From Bacteroidota bacterium (GTDB lineage: Bacteria; Bacteroidota; Bacteroidia; Chitinophagales; Chitinophagaceae), in the NCBI GenBank assembly GCA_947441205.1, contig CANETM010000024.1:1-11901 (forward strand): a stretch of 11,901 bases of DNA, read 5' to 3'. Under the pieces are notes generated by a model. That model searched no databases. It was not told the origin of the DNA and saw nothing but the letters and a program-made list of their open reading frames with translations. Position 1 is the first letter of the stretch. Each line of letters opens with the position of its first letter. Positions 5,972 through 11,901 of the stretch are shown here, piece after piece. Position numbers and translations under genes: made by a program.

Positions 5972-7633
5972 TTATGCTTTTTTCCAATGCTTGTATTGAT
6001 TAATTAGTCCATTTGTTGAACTATCATGACCACTTACTAATTCGTTGTCAGCTAATTCAGGTAAAATCATATTTGCTAATTGTTTTCCTAATTCAACGCC
6101 CCATTGATCGTAACTAAATATGTTCCAAATGACACCTTGTGTGAAAATTTTATGTTCATAACTAGCAATTAAAAATCCTAATGAATTGGGTGTTATTTTT
6201 TTAATTAAAAAAGAATTCGTTGGTTTGTTCCCTGCAAATACTTTAAATGGAGTTAAAAAATCAATTTGTTTTGAAGTTAATTTCTTGGCTTCTTTTAATT
6301 CATTAGTAACTTCATTTTGTGTTTTTCCATTAAGTAATGCTTCGGTTTGCGCAAAGTAATTACTTAATAATTTATCATGATGATCGCCAATTGGATTATG
6401 TGATTGAGCTGGTGCAATAAAATCACATGGGATCATTAAAGTGCCTTGGTGAATTAATTGGTAAAATGCATGTTGTCCATTGGTACCTGGCTCACCCCAA
6501 ATTACAGGACCTGTAGCATAATTTACTGCTGTGCCTTTTCGATCAATATATTTGCCATTACTTTCCATATTGCCTTGTTGGAAATAGGCCGCAAATCGAT
6601 GCATGTATTGATCATAAGGAAGAATGGCTTCACTTTGTGCACCAAAAAAATTGGTATACCAAATACCCAATAAAGCCATTATTACTGGCATATTTTTATC
6701 GAAAGAAGTTTGCTTAAAATGAAGGTCAGCATCATGCGCGCCCTTTAATAAGGACTCGAAGTTTTCAAATCCAATTGTTAATGCAATAGATAATCCAATC
6801 GCACTCCATAATGAATATCTGCCTCCAACCCAATCCCAAAATTCAAACATATTTTTACTGCTAATACCAAAATCATTAACCGCTTTCTCATTCGTACTTA
6901 AAGCAACAAAGTGTGTAGCGATATGTTTTTCGTCTTTCGCATGTTGTAAAAACCAAGTCCTAGCGGTGTGGGCATTAGTCATTGTTTCTTGTGTAGTGAA
7001 TGTTTTGGAAGCAACTAAAAATAAGGTTTCTTCTGCATTCACTTTTTTCAAGGTTTCAGCAATATGGGTGCCGTCAACATTACTTACAAAATATACTTGA
7101 ATACCTTCAATCCAATATGGCTTTAATGCTTCTGTCACCATTACAGGACCTAAGTCACTTCCGCCAATTCCAATATTTACTATATTTTTTATTTTTTTTC
7201 CTGTAAACCCTTTATGATTACCACTGTGAATAGATTCACAAAATGTTTTCATTTGATTCAATACACGCTTTATTTCGGGCATGATATCATTTCCATCAAC
7301 CAAAACTTGATCATCAGAAAAATTCCTTAAAGCAGTATGCAAAACAGCTCTGTTTTCTGTTTCATTTATGGCTTGTCCAGCAAATTGTGCTTCAATAGCT
7401 TCTTTTAAAGAACATTCATTTGCTAATTGCAATAATAATTGCATTGTTTTTTCTGTAATAATGTTTTTTGAATAATCAAACAGAATTTCTTTAGTAGCTA
7501 TTGAATAATTTTCAAATCGTTTTGGGTCAGCAGCAAATAAATCTCTCATGTGTTTACGACTCATCTCTTCCTCATGATGTTTTTTCAATACAAACCAGGC
7601 CTGTGTAGTCGTTGGATTAGTTCTTTGTAACAT
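5972..7633 (-). CDS. pgi: Glucose-6-phosphate isomerase
   Basis: 553 residues, close to the 549 of E. coli Pgi. It interconverts glucose 6-phosphate and fructose 6-phosphate in the cytoplasm, linking glycolysis, gluconeogenesis and sugar-nucleotide supply. Phosphate-binding and family motifs are intact: VNIGIGGSDLGPVMV (152-166), SKTFTTQET (209-217), and the signature FWDWVGGRYSLWSAIGLS (265-282). Catalytic positions match known enzymes: E357 in GNMESNGK, H388 in GTNGQHAF, and K517 in the second signature YDQWGVELGKQ (508-518). The ATG at 7633 gives the normal N-terminus for the family. It lies 41 bases downstream of ltaE and 10 bases upstream of the GNAT gene, so a three-gene operon read from the ltaE promoter is likely, though a separate promoter in the AT-rich 41-base gap cannot be excluded. 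Confidence 0.98.
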   Translation of the reverse strand: MLQRTNPTTTQAWFVLKKHHEEEMSRKHMRDLFAADPKRFENYSIATKEILFDYSKNIITEKTMQLLLQLANECSLKEAIEAQFAGQAINETENRAVLHTALRNFSDDQVLVDGNDIMPEIKRVLNQMKTFCESIHSGNHKGFTGKKIKNIVNIGIGGSDLGPVMVTEALKPYWIEGIQVYFVSNVDGTHIAETLKKVNAEETLFLVASKTFTTQETMTNAHTARTWFLQHAKDEKHIATHFVALSTNEKAVNDFGISSKNMFEFWDWVGGRYSLWSAIGLSIALTIGFENFESLLKGAHDADLHFKQTSFDKNMPVIMALLGIWYTNFFGAQSEAILPYDQYMHRFAAYFQQGNMESNGKYIDRKGTAVNYATGPVIWGEPGTNGQHAFYQLIHQGTLMIPCDFIAPAQSHNPIGDHHDKLLSNYFAQTEALLNGKTQNEVTNELKEAKKLTSKQIDFLTPFKVFAGNKPTNSFLIKKITPNSLGFLIASYEHKIFTQGVIWNIFSYDQWGVELGKQLANMILPELADNELVSGHDSSTNGLINQYKHWKKA

Positions 7634-7674
7634 TTTTACTTATTATTTTTGATCGCTTTTTATTTATTATTTAA

Positions 7675-8688
7675 TTATAATGAATTTATAATTTCAATTG
7701 TTTTAGCTAAATCGTTTTCTGATATATCTAAATGAAATACAAATCTTACTTGCGTAGGTGTCATGGCAATTGCTAAAACGCCTTTTTCTTTTAAGGTAGC
7801 TACCAGCTGTGGAGCTGTATATTTTCCACCAATCGTTGCTATAATAATATTGGTTTCAACCCCTAAAATGGAGGTTACAAATTCTTTTTTCTCTAAAACA
7901 TCACTTAATGTTTTTGCATTTTTATGATCATCGGCTAAACGTTCAATATGATGATCTAGTGCATAAATACCTGCAGCTGCCAAATAACCAGCTTGTCGCA
8001 TTCCTCCACCAAATACTTTTCTCCAGCGTCTAGCTTTTGTTATAAATGAATGGGAACCAATTAAAACACTTCCAACTGGCGCACCTAAACCCTTACTTAA
8101 ACATATTGAAATTGAATCGAATATATTACCATATTCAATAGCGGCTTCTTGTTTATATACTAAAGCATTGAACAACCTTGCACCGTCTAAATGTAATGCT
8201 AAGCCATGTTGTTCAGTTACCTTTTTAATGTTTTTAAACTCATTAAAATCATAGCATGCACCACCACCTCGATTACTAGTATTTTCTAAGCTCACTAAAC
8301 GAGTTATGGGTTTATGAACATCCTGGGCATTAATTCCAGATAAAACCTGTTCAGCGGTTACCCGTCCTCGGTCACCATGAAGTAATTTAACCGAGCATCC
8401 CGAATTGAAAGCTATACCACCACCTTCATACTGGTAAATATGAGACAATTCATCACAAATTACCTCATCTCCAGCCTGCGTATGGGTTTTAATGGCTAAT
8501 TGGTTGGTCATAGTGCCACTTGGGCAAAATAAACCAGCCTCCATACCAAATTTAGCTGCTGTTATACGTTCTAAGGAAATAATACTGGGATCTTCACCAA
8601 AAACATCATCTCCAACTGGGGCAGATTGCATAAATGCTAACATACCAGCGGTTGGCTTGGTGACGGTATCGGATCGGTAGTCAATCAT
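7675..8688 (-). CDS. ltaE: Low-specificity L-threonine aldolase
   Basis: 337 residues, the usual size for this fold-type I PLP enzyme (E. coli LtaE is 333). It cleaves L-threonine and L-allo-threonine to glycine and acetaldehyde in the cytoplasm. Visible signatures are the N-terminal DYRSDTVTKPTAGM (3-16), PVGDDVFGEDP (24-34), PSGTMTNQLAI (56-66) for PLP phosphate binding, H83 in LSHIYQYEGGG that stacks on the PLP ring, HLDGARLFNA (166-175) with D168 and R171, and the Schiff-base lysine K199 in CLSKGLGAPVGS. The ATG at 8688 is right for the family because the conserved DYRSD begins at residue 3. It is the first gene of a minus-strand cluster with pgi and the GNAT gene and is divergent from rpoD. 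No consensus promoter was found for it in the 173-base divergent region. Confidence 0.96.
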   Translation of the reverse strand: MIDYRSDTVTKPTAGMLAFMQSAPVGDDVFGEDPSIISLERITAAKFGMEAGLFCPSGTMTNQLAIKTHTQAGDEVICDELSHIYQYEGGGIAFNSGCSVKLLHGDRGRVTAEQVLSGINAQDVHKPITRLVSLENTSNRGGGACYDFNEFKNIKKVTEQHGLALHLDGARLFNALVYKQEAAIEYGNIFDSISICLSKGLGAPVGSVLIGSHSFITKARRWRKVFGGGMRQAGYLAAAGIYALDHHIERLADDHKNAKTLSDVLEKKEFVTSILGVETNIIIATIGGKYTAPQLVATLKEKGVLAIAMTPTQVRFVFHLDISENDLAKTIEIINSL

Positions 8689-8732
8689 ACTACGAAGATA
8701 ATTGGAGAGGGGGGATTTACCTTAAAAAATGT

Positions 8733-8752
8733 ACTTAAAATGTTGTTTAAGT
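8733..8752. promoter_or_regulatory. Palindrome in the ltaE/rpoD divergent region
   Basis: ACTTAAA (8733-8739) and TTTAAGT (8746-8752) form a perfect 7-bp inverted repeat with a 6-base spacer. It lies 45-64 bases before the ltaE start and just upstream of the rpoD -33 element. That is a position suitable for an operator shared by both genes, but no regulator is identified, and AT-rich palindromes arise by chance. Confidence 0.35.
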
Positions 8753-8767
8753 CCTTATTAATCAATA

Positions 8768-8799
8768 TTTGTAAATTTAAATACAAAAATGTACCTTTG
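8768..8799 (+). promoter_or_regulatory. Promoter of rpoD, Bacteroidota consensus
   Basis: TTTG at 8768-8771, a 20-base spacer and TACCTTTG at 8792-8799 match the Bacteroidota primary-sigma consensus in every defined position. The expected start is near 8803, giving an untranslated leader of about 59 bases before the ATG at 8862. Confidence 0.85.
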
Positions 8800-8861
8800 C
8801 CGACTGATATCACTATACTATTTTAGTGTTTCTGTCGTTTTATACTTAAATAATTCATTGC

Positions 8862-9719
8862 ATGAGGCAGCTTAAAATTGCTACACAAATCACGAATAGA
8901 GACTCTCAAGCGGTTGAAAAATATTTACAAGAGATTTCTAAAATTTCGATGATTAACCCAGAAAGGGAAACAACTTTGGCGCAACAAATCAAAATGGGTG
9001 ACCAACGTGCGTTGGATGAATTAGTTCAAGCGAACTTGCGTTTTGTTGTATCTGTTGCTAAGCAATATCAACACCAAGGTTTATCCTTGAGTGATTTAAT
9101 TAATGAGGGAAATCTTGGCTTAATTAAAGCAGCACAACGTTTCGATGAAACTAAAGGTTTCAAATTCATTTCTTATGCGGTATGGTGGATTCGTCAATCT
9201 ATTTTACAAGCATTGGCTGAGCAAGGTCGTTTAGTACGTTTACCACAAAATAAAATTGGTACATATAATAAAGCTAATAAGGCTTACATGGCATTTGAGC
9301 AAGAACATGAGCGTGAGCCTTCAACCGAAGAGCTAGCTGGTATCTTAGAAATGTCTGAAACTGAAATTAATAATATTTTCCAATCTAATACACGTCACAC
9401 ATCATTGGATGCGCCAGTTCATGAAGCAGAAGATGTTGCTATGGGTGATTTATTACAAGGTGGAGACGATACTGACGAAGATGTTATGAAGGATTCATTA
9501 AGAGAAGAAATTCGTCGTGTATTGAAATCATTAAGTCCAAGGGAGGCTGAAATTGTTAATGCATATTTCGGATTAGATGGCGAAAATGGAGTTACCATTG
9601 AGCAAATTGGAATTAAATACGATTTAACAAAAGAAAGAATTAGACAAATTAAAGAACGTGCTATTAAACGTTTGCAAAAAGCAAGATATAGTAATGCGTT
9701 AAAAGCTTATTTGGGCTAA
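8862..9719 (+). CDS. rpoD: Primary RNA polymerase sigma factor (sigma-70 RpoD/SigA)
   Basis: 285 residues. It directs RNA polymerase to housekeeping promoters. Domains in order: region 1.2 (about 15-48, AVEKYLQEISKISMI), region 2 (about 49-118) with core-binding RFVVSVAKQYQ and the -10 recognition helix FISYAVWWIRQSILQAL (102-118), region 3 (about 125-200) with RLVRLPQNK, and region 4 (about 210-275) whose helix-turn-helix VTIEQIGIKYDLTKERIRQIKERA is at 244-267. Region 1.1 and the large non-conserved insert of E. coli RpoD are absent, which is normal for Bacteroidota. Their sigma recognises -33/-7 elements, and the gene's own promoter carries exactly those, so it likely transcribes itself. 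It is divergent from ltaE and followed by a terminator region before trxB. Confidence 0.96.
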   Translation: MRQLKIATQITNRDSQAVEKYLQEISKISMINPERETTLAQQIKMGDQRALDELVQANLRFVVSVAKQYQHQGLSLSDLINEGNLGLIKAAQRFDETKGFKFISYAVWWIRQSILQALAEQGRLVRLPQNKIGTYNKANKAYMAFEQEHEREPSTEELAGILEMSETEINNIFQSNTRHTSLDAPVHEAEDVAMGDLLQGGDDTDEDVMKDSLREEIRRVLKSLSPREAEIVNAYFGLDGENGVTIEQIGIKYDLTKERIRQIKERAIKRLQKARYSNALKAYLG

Positions 9720-9777
9720 TTTTTTCTGCTCCTTTTATAAAATATAAAGGCTTGAAAAAATCATTAAATTATTTTTT

Positions 9778-9794
9778 AGCCCCTCGTCGGGGCT
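9778..9794. repeat. GC-rich hairpin without T-tract after rpoD
   Basis: AGCCCC (9778-9783) pairs with GGGGCT (9789-9794) over a 5-base loop TCGTC. No T-run follows on either strand. Its arms are the same sequences as the core of the terminator stem 20 bases further on, so left and right arms of the two hairpins can also pair with each other. Confidence 0.65.
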
Positions 9795-9812
9795 AATGAA
9801 TAACAATATCAT

Positions 9813-9855
9813 AAAAAGCCCCAACGATCCTATTGATTTGTCGGGGCTTTTTTTT
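9813..9855 (+). terminator. Rho-independent terminator between rpoD and trxB
   Basis: AAAAAGCCCC (9813-9822) pairs with GGGGCTTTTT (9843-9852), a perfect 10-bp stem that can extend inward after one mismatch. Eight T run to 9855. It ends about 50 bases before the trxB start. Confidence 0.9.
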
Positions 9856-9906
9856 ACCTAATGTTGAAGCTAATAATATTTATATAGTAGTGTTAAAAAA
9901 GAAATC

Positions 9907-10842
9907 ATGGAAACAGAAAAAGTAAGCATATTAATTGTAGGATCAGGCCCAGCAGGTTACACAGCAGCAATTTATGCTGCACGTGCAAATATGAAACCAT
10001 TATTATATCAAGGAATACAACCAGGTGGTCAATTAACCATTACTACTGAAGTTGAAAACTATCCTGGATTTCCTGAAGGAATTCAAGGACCTGAAATGAT
10101 GGTAAATTTTGAAAAACAAGCCGCTCGAATGGGTACAGATATCCGTTATGGTTTGGCAACAAAAGTAGACTTTAGCGGTGACGTTAAAAAAGTTTGGATA
10201 GATGATGAAAAAATAATTGAAGCTGATGCGGTAATTATTTCAACTGGTGCTAGTGCAAAATGGTTAGGCATTCCAAGTGAGGAACGTTTAAATGGATTTG
10301 GAGTAAGTGCTTGTGCGGTTTGTGACGGATTCTTTTTTAAAGGAAAAGAAGTTGCCATAGTAGGTGCTGGTGATACAGCTGCTGAAGAAGCACATTATTT
10401 ATCTAAAATGTGTACTACGGTTCATATGATTGTGCGTAAGGAACAAATGAAAGCAAGTAAAGTAATGCAGGACAGAGTGTTGAATACACCCAATATTAAA
10501 GTGTATTTTAATACTGAAACAGATGAAATTTTAGGCGAAAAAACGGTACAAGCTGTTCGTGTTAAAAATAATATTACGAATGAATTAAAAGAAATACCTG
10601 TAAGCGCATTTTTCGTAGCTATTGGTCATAAACCCAATAGTGATATTTTTAAGGACTATTTAAATATGGACGAGACTGGCTATATATTAACTGAGCCAGG
10701 TACAACCAAAACAAATATTGAAGGTGTTTTTGCATCCGGTGATGTACAAGATAAAAATTATCGTCAAGCAGTAACTGCTGCAGGAAGTGGGTGCATGGCA
10801 GCATTGGATGCCGAGCGTTATTTAACTGCAAAAGGTCATTAA
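9907..10842 (+). CDS. trxB: Thioredoxin reductase
   Basis: 311 residues, normal for the low-molecular-weight bacterial enzyme. It passes electrons from NADPH through FAD and a disulfide to thioredoxin in the cytoplasm. Seen in order: FAD-binding GSGPAG (12-17), PGGQLTITTEVENYPGFP (39-56), the redox-active C136-A-V-C139-D140, the NADPH-domain GAGDTA (153-158) followed by AEEAHYLSK, and the C-terminal FAD motif GVFASGDV (273-280) with YRQAVTAAGSGCMAA. The NADPH 2'-phosphate loop reads VRKEQMK (176-182) where E. coli has HRRDGFR, so positive charges are kept but the histidine is lost. It starts about 50 bases after the rpoD terminator, so it should have its own promoter, but no good consensus was found. 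It overlaps none of its neighbours and folB follows after one base. Confidence 0.97.
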   Translation: METEKVSILIVGSGPAGYTAAIYAARANMKPLLYQGIQPGGQLTITTEVENYPGFPEGIQGPEMMVNFEKQAARMGTDIRYGLATKVDFSGDVKKVWIDDEKIIEADAVIISTGASAKWLGIPSEERLNGFGVSACAVCDGFFFKGKEVAIVGAGDTAAEEAHYLSKMCTTVHMIVRKEQMKASKVMQDRVLNTPNIKVYFNTETDEILGEKTVQAVRVKNNITNELKEIPVSAFFVAIGHKPNSDIFKDYLNMDETGYILTEPGTTKTNIEGVFASGDVQDKNYRQAVTAAGSGCMAALDAERYLTAKGH

Positions 10843-10843
10843 T

Positions 10844-11209
10844 ATGCCTACTCATATCATGAGCATACAATTAAATAATGTTGAATTTTATGGATATCAT
10901 GGTTTATACAAGGAAGAGCAAATTTTAGGTAATACCTTTTTAGTGAACCTATCAATTGACTTTATTCCTGAAGTAACTAAGATTAATTCAATACATGAAA
11001 CTATTGATTATGTGATGGTTTATGATTTAGTAAAGGAGAGGATGCAAACAGTAAGCCCATTATTAGAAACCATTGCGGAAGATATTGCAAATGCTATTTT
11101 TGAAAAATTTCCCATCGCACAAAAAGTTACTTTAGAAATCACAAAAACGAAAGTTTTTATCAATTCATTAAATGGGAATATGTCTGTTTCCGTTATTAAA
11201 ATCCGGTAA
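10844..11209 (+). CDS. folB: Dihydroneopterin aldolase
   Basis: 121 residues, typical for FolB. It converts 7,8-dihydroneopterin to 6-hydroxymethyl-dihydropterin and glycolaldehyde in folate synthesis. Visible features are VEFYGYHGLYKEEQILGN (13-30), where E25 aligns with the substrate-binding Glu22 of the S. aureus enzyme; TIDYVMVYDLV (53-63) with Y56 as the conserved tyrosine; LLETIAEDIANAI (73-85); and K101 in LEITKTKVFI as the probable catalytic lysine. The usual proline after that lysine is replaced by threonine. ATG 10844 is one base after the trxB stop; a second in-frame ATG at 10859 would remove five residues and fits other family N-termini (MSIQLNNVEF) slightly better. Either way translation is probably coupled to trxB. 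The gene converges on the MATE gene with 17 bases between. Confidence 0.92.
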   Translation: MPTHIMSIQLNNVEFYGYHGLYKEEQILGNTFLVNLSIDFIPEVTKINSIHETIDYVMVYDLVKERMQTVSPLLETIAEDIANAIFEKFPIAQKVTLEITKTKVFINSLNGNMSVSVIKIR

Positions 11210-11226
11210 GAAATTGTAGCTGTTTT

Positions 11227-11901
11227 TTAAATTCGTTTACCAACCCATTTTTTTGATTTTATATACCAATAAGAAGGTATAAGGAGCGTAATCCAATATA
11301 TAATTTCACACATCCATCCAATTGTGATAGGCAAATTAAAGTATTCAATAGTTAAATAAGCGTATGCTAAGTATATAATTATTGCAACAAATTCAATGGC
11401 TAAATTAATTTTGGATTGACCTGTACCTGTTACACCATTTAACCAAATTGTGGCAATTGACATGAATAATAAAGCAATTGAAACAACTCGGAGTACAGGA
11501 ATACCTTCTTGCATAAATCCTTCCCCTTGGCCATAGATTGATAAAAATTGAGTAGCAAAAACATTTAATAATATACAAACAACTAATGCAAATCCAAAAC
11601 TCCATTTGACAATTCTATTAATTAACGGGATCACTTCTTTTTCTAAATTCTGACCTATAATATTACTTACCATTGTATTTGAAGCAGTCGCAAAAGCCCA
11701 TGTAAAGCTTCCAAAAAAACCAAATATATTTCGCATTGCATTTGAAACTGCTAATGCTTGCTCGCCTCGGTGCTCAATAAGGATATAAAAAAATTCCCAG
11801 CTTATAATGCTAATCATGTACTGCATTATAATGGGGGATGATTGAATAAGTATTAATTGGATATAATCCCAACGAAAATTAAAATGCTTAAACAACTCAA
11901 A
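11227..11901 (-). CDS. MATE-family efflux transporter, C-terminal half
   Basis: The minus-strand frame stays open to the window edge (the codons before L at 11895 read F-E). The gene is therefore cut and its start lies beyond the window. About 224 residues are visible, half of the usual 440-460. They show about six hydrophobic segments. The seventh-helix region is YIQLILIQSSPIIMQYMISIIS, followed by a loop with EQALAVSNAMRNIFGFFGSFTWAFATASNTMVSNIIGQN. That is the second-half MATE pattern: a small-residue-rich helix followed by a G-x-N/G-x-x cytoplasmic loop. The later stretch GIPVLRVVSIALLFMSIATIWLNGVTGTGQSK also fits MATE. It would export drugs, metabolites or other cations in exchange for Na+ or H+ in the inner membrane. 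The basic tail KSKKWVGKRI is cytoplasmic. A flippase of the wider MOP superfamily is the main alternative. Confidence 0.85.
   Translation of the reverse strand, partial: FELFKHFNFRWDYIQLILIQSSPIIMQYMISIISWEFFYILIEHRGEQALAVSNAMRNIFGFFGSFTWAFATASNTMVSNIIGQNLEKEVIPLINRIVKWSFGFALVVCILLNVFATQFLSIYGQGEGFMQEGIPVLRVVSIALLFMSIATIWLNGVTGTGQSKINLAIEFVAIIIYLAYAYLTIEYFNLPITIGWMCEIIYWITLLIPSYWYIKSKKWVGKRI

Noticed and set aside
6458..7206. Plus-strand frames at 6458-6673 and 7000-7206
   Set aside because: They lie wholly inside the well-supported minus-strand pgi gene, resemble no family, and read as shadows of it.
8492..8680. Plus-strand frame opposite ltaE
   Set aside because: It is a shadow of the conserved N-terminal coding region of ltaE.
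10146..10870. Minus-strand frames opposite trxB (10146-10358 and 10649-10870)
   Set aside because: The trxB motifs explain this DNA fully, and the antisense peptides have no protein-like character.
11405..11605. Second minus-strand frame inside the MATE gene
   Set aside because: It is an out-of-frame overlap rich in Cys and Ile, while the MATE frame is continuous and recognisable.

Overview
The window looks like chromosomal DNA from a member of the Bacteroidota, possibly close to Chitinophagaceae. Four things point that way. The DNA is AT-rich (about one third G+C by eye). Purine-rich ribosome-binding sites are largely absent. At least two promoters match the Bacteroidota form TTTG-N20-TAnnTTTG. 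The gene families are also typical: a short primary sigma factor without region 1.1, a DUF4369/DUF5106/thioredoxin exported protein, a DUF1573 protein and a DUF3276 PUR-domain protein. The family-level placement is inference.

Layout. (1) 1-2528, plus strand: the C-terminal part of a pirin, an exported thioredoxin-fold protein and a small exported DUF1573 protein, closed by a strong terminator at 2547-2577. (2) 2578-3021: no protein gene. It holds a run of small hairpins, an 18-bp perfect inverted repeat (2636-2653 and 2806-2823), and a minus-strand tRNA-Ser(UGA) with its own terminator and a close-to-consensus promoter. (3) 3022-5455, plus: an ABC exporter half-transporter read from GTG, then a DUF3276 nucleic-acid-binding-type protein. 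(4) 8688 down to 5473, minus: ltaE (threonine aldolase), pgi (glucose-6-phosphate isomerase) and a GNAT acetyltransferase, closely spaced and probably one operon. (5) 8689-8861: the divergent control region between ltaE and the sigma gene, with a clear sigma-gene promoter and a separate palindrome. (6) 8862-11209, plus: rpoD, a terminator region with two related hairpins, trxB, and folB one base after trxB. (7) 11227-11901, minus: the C-terminal half of a MATE-family transporter that runs off the window.

How it fits together. Most of the window is ordinary core genome: transcription initiation (RpoD), thiol redox (TrxB), folate synthesis (FolB), central carbon metabolism (Pgi), amino-acid metabolism (LtaE) and export (ABC, MATE). 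The exported thioredoxin-fold and DUF1573 proteins act outside the cytoplasm. I see no phage, transposase, CRISPR, toxin-antitoxin or defence cassette. No convincing new multi-gene system is visible. The least explained parts are the palindrome-rich stretch beside the tRNA, a tRNA promoter so close that the transcript may start almost at the mature 5' end, and the paired mutually complementary hairpins between rpoD and trxB.
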